Under the pieces are notes generated by a model. It was given only the letters and a program-made list of their open reading frames with translations. It ran no database searches and was not told the origin of the DNA. The translations under genes and the position numbers were made by a program. DNA of 64,000 nucleotides from CAVQGZ01 sp963714455 (GTDB lineage Bacteria > Actinomycetota > Actinomycetes > Jiangellales > Jiangellaceae), in the NCBI GenBank assembly GCA_963714455.1, contig CAVQON010000012.1, forward strand, positions 62,001 through 126,000. Direction: 5' to 3'. The first letter of the stretch is position 1, and the number at the start of each line of letters is the position of its first letter. This document shows positions 17,989-25,756 of this stretch, piece by piece.

Positions 17989-19233
17989 ATGCCCGCGCAC
18001 GACACCATGTCCACCGACGTCCTCGTGGTCGGTGCGGGCCCGGCAGGCTCGGCGGCGGCGACGTGGCTCGCCCGCTCGGGGCGTGAGGTGCTGCTGGCCG
18101 ACGCGGCCACGTTCCCGCGCGACAAGCCGTGCGGCGACGGGCTCACACCGCGGGCCATCTACGAGCTGCGGCGGATCGGCCTCGGCGACTGGTTGGCGGG
18201 ACGGGCCGTCAACCGCGGGCTGCGTGCCGCCGGCTTCGGCCAGACCCTGTACCTGCCCTGGCCGGGTGGGTCGCTGCCGGCCCACGGAGGGGCAGTGCCC
18301 CGCCTCGAGCTCGACGCGACCATCCGGGACGTGGCCGTCGCGGCCGGCGCGAAGACCGTCGACGCTGTCCGCGCGGTGGACGTCGACCGGGGCGCGCGGG
18401 GTGTGAGCGCCGTCCACATGAAGCGTGGATCCGACCGGGTGACGGTGCGCTGCCGCCAGCTCGTGGTCGCCGACGGGGCCCGCTCACAGCTCGGCCGCAC
18501 GCTGGGGCGCACCTGGCACCGCGACACCGCATACGGCGTGGCAGCGCGCGGCTACATCGCCTCCGACCGCAGCGACGACCCGTGGATCTCGTCCCACCTG
18601 GAGCTGCGTGGTACCGAGGGTGAGCTGCTGTCGGGCTACGGCTGGGTGTTCCCGTTGGCCGACGGCGAGGTGAACATCGGCGTCGGCACGCTGGCCACCG
18701 CCGCCCGCCCGGCCGAGGTGAACCTGCGCAGCCTGCTCACGCACTACGCCGACATGCGCCGTGACGACTGGGCGCTGCACGGCGAGGTGCGGGCCCCATG
18801 GTCGGCACTGCTGCCGATGGGGGGCGCCGTCTCGGGCGTCGCCGGCCCCAACTGGGTGCTCGTCGGGGACGCCGCCGGCTGCGTCAACCCACTCAACGGC
18901 GAGGGCATCGACTACGGCCTGGAGACCGGCCGGATGGCCGCCGACCTGCTCGCCGAGCCCGGCCCGGCGAGCGACGCCTGGCCCGCCCTGCTCCACGAGC
19001 ACTACGGCGAGGCTTTCTCGATCGCCCGCCGCCTTGCCGGGCTGCTCACCGTCCCCGGCCTGCTGCCGGCCGCCGGGCCGGTCGGCATGCGCTCACGCAC
19101 GCTGATGACGCTCGCACTGCGCGTGATGGGCAACCTCATCACGCCGGACGACCGCGACACCCTCGCCCGGGTGTGGCGGGGAGCGGGACGGCTGTCGCTG
19201 CGCCTGGACGAGCGCCAGCCTTTTCTCGGCTGA
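17989..19233 (+). CDS. geranylgeranyl reductase family flavoprotein (MenJ-like)
   Basis: A 414-residue FAD-dependent reductase. The N-terminal Rossmann motif is DVLVVGAGPAGSAAATWLAR, PRDKPCGDGLTPRA is the GGR-family signature around the substrate cavity, and GWVFPLADGEVNIGVG and VLVGDAAGCVNPLNGEGIDYG bind FAD. The closest known role is MenJ, which saturates one isoprene unit of menaquinone, or reduction of polyprenyl chains for other lipids. No menaquinone genes are adjacent, so the substrate is inferred. ATG 17989 is used; ATG 18007 is an alternative. Confidence 0.9.
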   Translation: MPAHDTMSTDVLVVGAGPAGSAAATWLARSGREVLLADAATFPRDKPCGDGLTPRAIYELRRIGLGDWLAGRAVNRGLRAAGFGQTLYLPWPGGSLPAHGGAVPRLELDATIRDVAVAAGAKTVDAVRAVDVDRGARGVSAVHMKRGSDRVTVRCRQLVVADGARSQLGRTLGRTWHRDTAYGVAARGYIASDRSDDPWISSHLELRGTEGELLSGYGWVFPLADGEVNIGVGTLATAARPAEVNLRSLLTHYADMRRDDWALHGEVRAPWSALLPMGGAVSGVAGPNWVLVGDAAGCVNPLNGEGIDYGLETGRMAADLLAEPGPASDAWPALLHEHYGEAFSIARRLAGLLTVPGLLPAAGPVGMRSRTLMTLALRVMGNLITPDDRDTLARVWRGAGRLSLRLDERQPFLG

Positions 19234-19239
19234 GCTGTC

Positions 19240-19968
19240 TCAGAGCTGGATGTCGGTCGGCACGTCCGGCAGGCGGTCGGCGCGCTCGATGCTCATGGCC
19301 GGGCTGAACTCGTCGGCGGCGTAGCGACCGATGCGCCAGGTGTAGACCGCGTCCATTCCCGCGCCGACGGTGCCCCCGATGAGCGGGACGGCCCTGGCCA
19401 GCGTCAGCGTCGTCCGCTTGGCGGTGACTCGCAGCAGCAGCTGCTGGCCCACGGTGGCCGTGAGCCGGGTGCGCAGGTCGTCGTCGACAAGAGGGGGGCC
19501 GAACGCCAGGTCGCGTGGGGTACGCGTGAGGTCTCCGTTGACGATCGCCTCACCGACACCTTCCTCACCGAGCAGTGTCGCCATGGCCGCGATGCGCACA
19601 CGCGGCGCGGAGATGTCGTGCCCCCGCAGGTGCGCGATGGACGCGCTCATGCGCAGCTGGATGGCGCCGAGCCCGGCGACGTTGGCCGGCAGGGTGACCG
19701 GCAGCGCCATGATGCCGCCGACCTGGGTGACGAACCCGCCGACACCGGCCAGGCGCACGTGCTGCTCGATGATCGCCTTGACTGCGTCCTCGACGTCCCC
19801 GGAGGCGAACAGCTGCTTGCGCGCGGTCTCGCGGGCACCCGGGAACCCGGGGCTGCCGTCGATCGCCCGGTTGAGGAACGCCTTCGACGCCCCGGTCGCT
19901 GCGACCGGCGCAACCCGACGGCCGGCCTCGCCGGCGGCCATCACCGCCATCGTGCGTCGCAGGTTCAT
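19240..19968 (-). CDS. EcsC family protein
   Basis: A 242-residue protein matching the EcsC pattern: basic N-terminus, helical core with AVKAIIEQHVRLAGVGGFV, a hydrophobic stretch IMALPVTLPANVAGLGAIQL, and a C-terminal glycine-rich membrane-like segment TLARAVPLIGGTVGAGMDA followed by YTWRIGRYAADEF. The family is found beside ABC exporters in Bacillus, but its role is unknown. ATG 19968 is supported by TACCGT 6 nt upstream, a leaderless signature. Confidence 0.82.
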   Translation of the reverse strand: MNLRRTMAVMAAGEAGRRVAPVAATGASKAFLNRAIDGSPGFPGARETARKQLFASGDVEDAVKAIIEQHVRLAGVGGFVTQVGGIMALPVTLPANVAGLGAIQLRMSASIAHLRGHDISAPRVRIAAMATLLGEEGVGEAIVNGDLTRTPRDLAFGPPLVDDDLRTRLTATVGQQLLLRVTAKRTTLTLARAVPLIGGTVGAGMDAVYTWRIGRYAADEFSPAMSIERADRLPDVPTDIQL

Positions 19969-19974
19969 GAGCCA

Positions 19975-19980
19975 ACGGTA
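19975..19980 (-). promoter_or_regulatory. leaderless -10 for the EcsC gene
   Basis: TACCGT on the minus strand, 6 nt before ATG 19968. Confidence 0.45.
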
Positions 19981-20086
19981 CGCGTGTCGCGCGCCGGAGA
20001 CGGTGCTGCGCGGTGTCGGGGCGCCGCGGTGACGATGCACAATCGTGTTTCGTGGCTGGGCGACGCGTGCGGGCGGGAGGGGCCCG

Positions 20087-20845
20087 ATGACGGGCCACGG
20101 GTCTTCCCATGCTCGCCGACCCGCTCACCGCCCCGCGCAGGAGCCGGCGCCCACCGCGTGGGAGTTCGGAAGCCCGGCCGGCTGGCCGGCCGACGACCTG
20201 GTCGGCGCCGGTGCCGACCTGCATCCCGGCACGCTGCTGGCGGCGTACCGCCAAGGGCTCTTCCCGATGCCGTTCGGCTTGCGCCGTCGCACGCTGCTGG
20301 GCTGGTGGTCGCCCGACCCTCGGGGCGTCATCCCGCTGGACGGGCTGGCGGTCAGCCGGTCGCTGCGGGCGGCCACCCGCCGGTTCGAGATCCGCGTCGA
20401 CAGCGCCTTCGACGAGGTGCTGGCGCGCTGCGGTGACCCGACGCGTCCGCACGGCTGGATCAACCCCGAGATGACAGCGGCCTACCAGCAGCTGCACCGG
20501 ATGGGGTGGGCCCACTCGGTCGAGGCATGGACCCCGGACGGCCGGCTGGCCGGCGGGCTCTACGGGCTGGGCATCGGCGGGTTCTTCGCCGGGGAGTCGA
20601 TGTGGCACGAGGACGCCCCGTACGGCCGGGACGCCTCGAAGGTGGCGCTGGTGGGGTTGGTGCGGTTGCTCAGCGCTCCCGGTGACGTCCCGGCGCGCGT
20701 CCTCGACGTGCAATGGCGCACGCCGCACCTGGCGAGCCTGGGGGCCGTCGAGATCCCCCGCACGCTGTACCTGTCCCGGCTGGCGAGTGCGCTGACGCTC
20801 GACCCGCCCCTGTGGACGGCCGACGCGGCTGCCCCGCACGTGTGA
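20087..20845 (+). CDS. aat: leucyl/phenylalanyl-tRNA--protein transferase
   Basis: Aat attaches Leu or Phe to proteins with N-terminal Arg or Lys, marking them for the N-degron pathway. The core carries YRQGLFPMPF, WWSPDPRGVIPL, HGWINPEMTAAYQQLH, GGLYGLGIGGFFAGESMW and LDVQWRTPHLASLGAVEIPR, all family hallmarks. ATG 20087 is chosen because GGGAGG lies 6 nt upstream; GTG 20045 would add 14 poorly conserved residues. The 252-residue protein has a Pro/His-rich N-terminus and is followed 10 bp later by a glycosylase gene. Confidence 0.95.
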   Translation: MTGHGSSHARRPAHRPAQEPAPTAWEFGSPAGWPADDLVGAGADLHPGTLLAAYRQGLFPMPFGLRRRTLLGWWSPDPRGVIPLDGLAVSRSLRAATRRFEIRVDSAFDEVLARCGDPTRPHGWINPEMTAAYQQLHRMGWAHSVEAWTPDGRLAGGLYGLGIGGFFAGESMWHEDAPYGRDASKVALVGLVRLLSAPGDVPARVLDVQWRTPHLASLGAVEIPRTLYLSRLASALTLDPPLWTADAAAPHV

Positions 20846-20855
20846 GGATGCCGCC

Positions 20856-21725
20856 ATGCCCGAGCTGCCCGAGGTGCAGGCGCTGGCCGCCTACCTGAGC
20901 GAGCACGTCGCCGGCGACATCGTGGCCGGCGTGGACGTCACGGCCATCAGCGTGCTGAAGACGGTCGACCCGCCGCTGACGTCGCTGGCCGGGCTGAGCA
21001 TCACCCGCGTCGGGCGGTACGGCAAGTTCTTGGACCTCGACGTCGACGGCCTGCACCTGGTGATCCACCTGGCGCGGGCCGGCTGGCTGCGGTGGCGCGA
21101 CGGGTCGGGTCCGCCGGTGAAGCCGGCACGTCCAGGCAAGGGTCCGCTCGCTCTGCGGGTGCGCCTGGCGAGCGGTGCCTCGATGGACGTCACCGAGGCG
21201 GGCACCCAGAAACGGCTCGCGGTGTACCTCGTCCGCGACCCCGCGGACGTCCCCGGTGTCGCCGCGCTCGGCCCCGACCCGCTGGCCGACGCGTTCACCC
21301 CGCAGGTGCTGGGGCAGATCCTGGACGACGCGGGACGAGCCCAGCTCAAGGGTGTGCTGCGCGACCAGAAGCGCATCGCCGGCATCGGCAACGCCTACTC
21401 CGACGACGTGCTGCACGCCGCGCGGCTCTCGCCGTTCGCGGCGGCGTCCGGGCTGAGCGAGCTCGACCGGCAGGTGCTGCACCGGGCGGTCGTGGACGTG
21501 CTGCGCGATGCCGTGGACCGCTCGGCGGGGCTGCCGGCCGGGGAGCTCAAGGACTCCAAGCGGGCCGGCATGCGGGTGCACGGCCGCACCGGACAGGCGT
21601 GCGACGTGTGCGGTGACACCGTGCGCGAGGTGTCGTTCGCCGACTCGTCGCTGCAGTACTGCGCCACCTGCCAGACAGGCGGCAAGCCGCTGGCCGACCG
21701 GCGGATGTCGCGGCTGCTGCGCTGA
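20856..21725 (+). CDS. Fpg/Nei family DNA glycosylase
   Basis: Base-excision repair glycosylase/AP lyase of 289 residues. Pro2 and Glu3 of MPELPEVQ are the catalytic N-terminus. The helix-two-turn-helix includes LKGVLRDQKRIAGIGNAYSDDVLHAARLSP, and the C-terminal zinc finger has CDVC and CATC cysteine pairs. The sequence does not settle whether it prefers 8-oxoguanine (MutM-like) or oxidised pyrimidines (Nei-like). GAGGATG precedes the ATG; it is likely co-transcribed with aat. Confidence 0.93.
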   Translation: MPELPEVQALAAYLSEHVAGDIVAGVDVTAISVLKTVDPPLTSLAGLSITRVGRYGKFLDLDVDGLHLVIHLARAGWLRWRDGSGPPVKPARPGKGPLALRVRLASGASMDVTEAGTQKRLAVYLVRDPADVPGVAALGPDPLADAFTPQVLGQILDDAGRAQLKGVLRDQKRIAGIGNAYSDDVLHAARLSPFAAASGLSELDRQVLHRAVVDVLRDAVDRSAGLPAGELKDSKRAGMRVHGRTGQACDVCGDTVREVSFADSSLQYCATCQTGGKPLADRRMSRLLR

Positions 21726-21730
21726 CGCGG

Positions 21731-22429
21731 TCAGTCGTCGTCTGACCCGAGGGGTCCCGCCGACTCGCGCACGACGGCGATGACGTCGTCCGGGACCCCC
21801 GAGGTCTGGGCGAGCTGGTCGGCCGCGACGCCTTGCAGCTCGCTCAGCAGGTCGGCGGCCGCGGATTCGGCGAGCACCACGGTGCTCACCACCTGGTTCG
21901 TGGCAGCCTCGAACGATGTGGTGGCGTCGACCACGTCCGGGTGCGACAGCAGGGCCATGTGAACGGTGGGGACGGCCACCTCGATCACCTGCTCGCTGAC
22001 GCCACCGTCGGTGTCGATCACGACGGTCACCCCGTGCTCGGCCTCGAAGGCGGCCGCGAGGTCACGCACCGAGGCCGGGGCGTCCGCGGTGAACGAGAGG
22101 GCGGCCTGCTGGTCACCGGTGATCTGCGCGCGGGCGAAGATGTCGGCCTGCTCGGCCCGCACCTGCTCGACCAGCGCGCTGAAGTCGTCTTGCCACGCCA
22201 TGGCGGCGATGACGTCGGTCAGCGACCGCCCGGTCTGCTCGGCGATCGTCTGCATGTCTTGCATCTCGGCCTCGCTCAGCGACTCGATCAGCTCGGTCGG
22301 CACGGCTTGGACGATCGTCGCGGTGTCCTGCGATGCCGCGTCACCGCAGCCGGACAGCACGAGCCCGCCGGCGATCGCGACCAGGACCGCCCGGCTGCCG
22401 GCAGTCCGCAGGCGCGAGTGGTGTGGCAT
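21731..22429 (-). CDS. predicted lipoprotein of unknown function
   Basis: A 232-residue secreted protein with a basic N-terminus, a hydrophobic signal and lipobox LVLSGC, so acylation is expected at that Cys. The mature part is strongly acidic, helical and Ala-rich, with EMQDMQTIAEQTGRSL, MAWQDDFSALVEQVRAEQAD and a C-terminal half with VSEQVIEVAVPTVHMALLS. No known domain is recognised. The next gene upstream on the same strand is another lipoprotein, 26 bp away, so they may form an operon. Confidence 0.75.
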   Translation of the reverse strand: MPHHSRLRTAGSRAVLVAIAGGLVLSGCGDAASQDTATIVQAVPTELIESLSEAEMQDMQTIAEQTGRSLTDVIAAMAWQDDFSALVEQVRAEQADIFARAQITGDQQAALSFTADAPASVRDLAAAFEAEHGVTVVIDTDGGVSEQVIEVAVPTVHMALLSHPDVVDATTSFEAATNQVVSTVVLAESAAADLLSELQGVAADQLAQTSGVPDDVIAVVRESAGPLGSDDD

Positions 22430-22455
22430 GGGAGCCTCGACTGTCGTGGTTCGCG

Positions 22456-22902
22456 TCAGTCGAGCTGCACCCCGCCGGGCTCGACCAGCACCGGCTGCAG
22501 CGCGTCCCAGCGCGCGATCTCACAGCCGTTCGTCCGGCTCAGCTCGGTGCGCAGCGGCTCGCCGTTGAGCGTTCCCTCGATGACGGCGGTCTGGTCGCCG
22601 CCGTAGATCTCGGTGCAGATCTGGTTCGCCGGCGTCGGGTTGAGGGGTTTGGTCTCGCCTGCGGTGGCCGCGTCGAGGGCGGCGCACGCCGCGTCCGGGT
22701 CAGGGTGGTCGCCCCCGGACGGGCCGCAGGTGAGCGTGTAGGTGACGGCCTCGCCACCCGAGCCGGGGTCGACGGTGACCGTGAGGTCGGTGGACGCCGC
22801 GGCGATGGGGTCGTCGTCGGTGGTGCCGGCCGTCGTGGCGTCGTCACTGCCGCAGCCGAGCATGGCCAGCGACAGCGCGGTGAGCAGCAGCAGTGCCTTC
22901 AT
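22456..22902 (-). CDS. subtilisin-inhibitor-like lipoprotein
   Basis: A 148-residue protein with signal and lipobox LAMLGC, a Ser/Thr/Asp linker, then an SSI-like domain: LTVTVDPG and VTYTLTCGPSGGDHPDPDAA, a second Cys in AACAAL, ANQICTEIYGG and TNGCEIARWDAL. Four cysteines fit the two SSI disulfides. Canonical SSI proteins are secreted protease inhibitors; a membrane-anchored one could guard the cell surface. The reactive-site loop lies just before the third Cys (PLNPTPANQIC), without the usual Met or Lys at P1, so inhibitor activity is uncertain. Confidence 0.75.
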   Translation of the reverse strand: MKALLLLTALSLAMLGCGSDDATTAGTTDDDPIAAASTDLTVTVDPGSGGEAVTYTLTCGPSGGDHPDPDAACAALDAATAGETKPLNPTPANQICTEIYGGDQTAVIEGTLNGEPLRTELSRTNGCEIARWDALQPVLVEPGGVQLD

Positions 22903-22977
22903 AGTGGGTTGGACGCTACGCCGCGTCCGTCGGTTCCACGGCACCTCTACCTCGTTCTACGTCTGTGTACCGCGATC

Positions 22978-23007
22978 GCTAGAGAAGGCTAGAGAAGCCC
23001 ATAGACT
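22978..23007 (+). promoter_or_regulatory. tandem 10-bp direct repeat and leaderless -10 before the AAA ATPase gene
   Basis: GCTAGAGAAG occurs twice without spacing (22978-22987 and 22988-22997), one helical turn apart. TAGACT follows at 23002-23007, 6 nt before GTG 23014. The repeat covers the expected -35 and spacer region, so it looks like an operator or activator site for this promoter. Confidence 0.55.
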
Positions 23008-23013
23008 CCTAGC

Positions 23014-24222
23014 GTGGACCCGATTCGCAACCCGTACGCCCCCGGCGCCGGCCAACGTCCGCCCGAGCTCGCCGGACGTGACGCCGAGCTGGCCGCCGTG
23101 GACGTCGCCCTCGAACGAGCCGCCCGCGGACGTCCTGAGCGCAGCGTGGTGCTGGTCGGCCTGCGCGGGGTGGGCAAGACGGTGCTGCTCAACGCGCTGC
23201 GGTCACGGGCGATGGACCGGCTGTGGGGCACGGCGAAGCTGGAGGTGCGCCCCGGGCACTCGATCCGCCGCCCGGTCGCGTCGGCCCTGCACCTCGCGGT
23301 GCGCGACATCGGCACCCGTCACCGTGACCCGGCCAGGGTCGAGGAGTTTCTCGGCGTGCTCAAGGCGTTCGCCCTGCGCTCCAACCCCGACGACGCCAAG
23401 CTGCGCGACCGGTGGCAGCCCGGCATCGACGTCGCGGCGGCGCACGGACGGGCGGACACGGGCGACATCGAGATCGACCTGCTCGAAGTACTGGTCGACG
23501 CGGCCGAGCTGGCCCGCGACGTGGGCACCGGGGTCGGGCTGTTCGTCGACGAGATGCAAGACCTCGGCCTGGACGACGCGTCCGCGCTCTGTGCCGCGTT
23601 CCACGAGATCTCGCAGCAGGGGTTGCCGTTCGTGCTGGTCGGGGCGGGGCTCCCGCATGTGCCCGCGACCCTGTCGGCGTCGAAGTCGTACTCCGAGCGG
23701 CTGTTCCGCTATGTCCGCGTCGATCGGCTCGACCAGGTCGCTGCGGAGCGAGCCTGGGTGAGCCCGGCGCGCGAGGAAGGCGTCGAGTTCACACCTGACG
23801 CGCTCGCGGCGCTGTACGCGGCGACGGACGGGTACCCCTACTTCGTGCAGGCCTACGGCAAGTCGGTGTGGGACGTCGCGCCCGCCTCGCCGATCAGCGC
23901 GGACGACGTCGCCGTCGGGGCGCCGCTGGCCCGCGCCGACCTCGGGGTCGGCTTCTTCGGGTCGCGCTACGAGCGCGCCACGCCCGCCGAGCGGGAGTAC
24001 CTGCGGGCGATGGCCGACCTGGCGTCGGCACTGCCGACGGGGGACGGGGCCGTCGCCACGTCGGAGGTCGCCGCCCAGCTCGGACGCAAGCCGTCGTCGC
24101 TGTCGCCGGCGCGCGACGCGCTGCTGAAGAAGGGACTCGTGTACTCCGCGGAGCGGGGGAGCATTGCCTTCACCGTCCCGCACTTCGCGGCCTACCTGCG
24201 CGACCAGCCTGCGGCGACCTGA
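23014..24222 (+). CDS. AAA+/STAND-like ATPase with C-terminal winged helix
   Basis: A 402-residue ATPase. The Walker A motif is GLRGVGKT (49-56) and Walker B is GLFVDEMQD (Asp179, Glu180). A sensor-like VLVGAGLPHVPATL and arginines in the SERLFRYVRV segment follow. The C-terminal 100 residues are a predicted winged helix (EVAAQLGRKPSSLSPARDALLKKGLV), typical of ATPase_2/Orc1-like proteins that bind DNA or regulatory partners. No toxin, nuclease or transposition partner is adjacent. GTG 23014 follows a leaderless promoter. Its exact cellular role is unknown. Confidence 0.85.
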   Translation: MDPIRNPYAPGAGQRPPELAGRDAELAAVDVALERAARGRPERSVVLVGLRGVGKTVLLNALRSRAMDRLWGTAKLEVRPGHSIRRPVASALHLAVRDIGTRHRDPARVEEFLGVLKAFALRSNPDDAKLRDRWQPGIDVAAAHGRADTGDIEIDLLEVLVDAAELARDVGTGVGLFVDEMQDLGLDDASALCAAFHEISQQGLPFVLVGAGLPHVPATLSASKSYSERLFRYVRVDRLDQVAAERAWVSPAREEGVEFTPDALAALYAATDGYPYFVQAYGKSVWDVAPASPISADDVAVGAPLARADLGVGFFGSRYERATPAEREYLRAMADLASALPTGDGAVATSEVAAQLGRKPSSLSPARDALLKKGLVYSAERGSIAFTVPHFAAYLRDQPAAT

Positions 24223-24282
24223 CTCGTCCGTCGTGACGACCACCCGGGATGACGTCCGCAAGCGTCGCCGCGAAGCGGTGGG

Positions 24283-25398
24283 TCACCGCGGTGCGACAAC
24301 CACGCCCGTCCCGCCCTTCGCGCTCGCCAACCGGGTGACGTCGACCGATGCAGCCGCGTCGCTGATCGCGGTGAAGGAGCGCAGCACCGCGCACACCCAC
24401 GCGGTCGCGATCGGCGAGGGCCGCTTCTTCTGGCCGAACGAGTACTCGCCGAAACCACGAAAGACCGAGCGGGGCACGACGCGGCCGTCCGGACCGGTGT
24501 TGTAGGCGGTGAGGCAGGCGACCAGCTCGGCCGTGGCGGCCTCGTCGTCGGGGTGGGCGCCCGCGCCCGACCACACCTCGCGATAGGGGGCAAGCGCCTC
24601 GAGCACCGTCAGGTCGGAGTACCAGATGTTGGGCCACTTCACCGCCTTGAAGTGGACGCCATGGCCGAACATGTAGGGCTTGGCCTCACCGCGTGCCCGC
24701 CACAGACGAAGCACGGTGCGCGCAGCCTCCGCAAGCACGGACGGCCTGTGGGCCTCGCCCAGGCGCCCGAACGTGCGCAGTGCCTCGACGGTGACCTGCG
24801 GGCACGGGTCGGCAGCGCGCCCGGGGCCGCGGCCGCCCGTCCGGCTGTGGGGGAGACAGCGACACGCCTGCCCCAGCGAGGTGTCGGCGATGTCGTCGGC
24901 CATGAGGTCCACGGCGGTGCGGACACGCGGGTCGTCGACGCGTCCATAGCGAACAAGCACCTCGGTGACGGCGTAGTGGTCGCACGCCAACGTGGACCAC
25001 GCGGGGTCGGGTTGGCGCATGAACGTTCCGAACGCGAGAAAGCGGCCCTGAGGGGTGCGGTGCTCGAGCATCTCGTCGAGCAGGTGCTGCACTCTCGGAA
25101 CGTCGTCCTCGCCGGATACGCCAAGATCGGCGAGCAGGTTCAGCACGTTGGGCGCGTAGGTGGGTGTCGCGTGCGAGCGGACCGGATCGGTCCACGCCGG
25201 AAGCCGCTCGACCAGCGCTTGGACGCGGGGATCGTCCAGGACCGCCCGGTGATCGGCCAGCACGATCGGGTCGTGCGGTGCCCAGTCGTCGAGGCGCACC
25301 CGGGTCACCCATCGGGCGTAGGGCTCGTCGCTGGTGCGCAGCCATGGCCTCGGGTCGGAGCGGAGCAGACCCACCCACGCGTCGTCGCAACCGGCCAC
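24283..25398 (-). CDS. predicted alpha/alpha-toroid (terpene-cyclase-like fold) protein
   Basis: A 371-residue protein built of helical hairpins: DPRPWLRTSDEPYARWVTRV, PTYAPNVLNLLADLGVSGED, RVQHLLDEMLEHRTPQGRF and KWPNIWYSDLTVLEALAPY. The repeated pattern resembles prenyltransferase/squalene-cyclase-type toroids seen in uncharacterised actinobacterial and Chloroflexi proteins. CRCLP and nearby Cys/His residues could bind metal, but no DXDD or QW catalytic motif was seen, so enzymatic activity is not claimed. GTG 25398 is preceded by TATCGT with a 6-nt spacer, a leaderless signature. Confidence 0.7.
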   Translation of the reverse strand: MAGCDDAWVGLLRSDPRPWLRTSDEPYARWVTRVRLDDWAPHDPIVLADHRAVLDDPRVQALVERLPAWTDPVRSHATPTYAPNVLNLLADLGVSGEDDVPRVQHLLDEMLEHRTPQGRFLAFGTFMRQPDPAWSTLACDHYAVTEVLVRYGRVDDPRVRTAVDLMADDIADTSLGQACRCLPHSRTGGRGPGRAADPCPQVTVEALRTFGRLGEAHRPSVLAEAARTVLRLWRARGEAKPYMFGHGVHFKAVKWPNIWYSDLTVLEALAPYREVWSGAGAHPDDEAATAELVACLTAYNTGPDGRVVPRSVFRGFGEYSFGQKKRPSPIATAWVCAVLRSFTAISDAAASVDVTRLASAKGGTGVVVAPR

Positions 25399-25404
25399 GT
25401 CCAG

Positions 25405-25410
25405 ACGATA
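25405..25410 (-). promoter_or_regulatory. leaderless -10 for the toroid protein gene
   Basis: TATCGT on the minus strand, 6 nt before GTG 25398. Confidence 0.5.
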
Positions 25411-25756
25411 CGACTCCGGCCTGCACCATCGTCGCGAGCGTGCCGGGTGTGCGATATCCCCCAGGGGATGCCGAGCACGCGGCGAAGATCAGGATCGCGA
25501 TGATCACGATCAGTCCGTTCATGAAGGGCGACGCACCCATGACGGAGCCGGTCTCCGGGCACGGCCACGCCCTGCGGGTGCTGGCGCTGGCGTGGCTCGA
25601 CGTCGCCAGCGTTTCGATCCTCGGCCATGAGAGGGAGTCACCCGCCATCCTGCGCCGGAACAGCTGATCGGGTCGGAGGTGTGCCGCAACGGAACGCCAG
25701 GTTGGGCGGTGTAACTTCCCGCCGTTGCATCACGAATGGTCGGACGAGGAGTCTGC
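25411..25756. other. 346-bp gap holding a decayed or non-coding segment
   Basis: No intact gene is evident between the toroid gene and the MFS gene. On the minus strand a short hydrophobic run (FMNGLIVIIAILIFAAC, from about 25532) reads into the first 20-bp repeat. There, another frame reads LGIPWGI, the same peptide that ends the AbgT remnant at 27475. This may be a fragment of the same or a related transporter. The MFS gene's ribosome-binding site GAGGAG is at 25746-25751. Confidence 0.4.
25456..25475. repeat. 20-bp direct repeat, copy 1, with internal palindrome
   Basis: ATCCCCCAGGGGATGCCGAG is identical to 27479-27498, about 2.0 kb away on the other side of the MFS gene. It contains the palindrome ATCCCC-CA-GGGGAT. 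Confidence 0.9.

Noticed and set aside
25305..25628. Short minus-strand frames before the MFS gene as a real gene
   Set aside because: They lack a ribosome-binding site and conserved sequence; the hydrophobic piece is better seen as a possible fragment.
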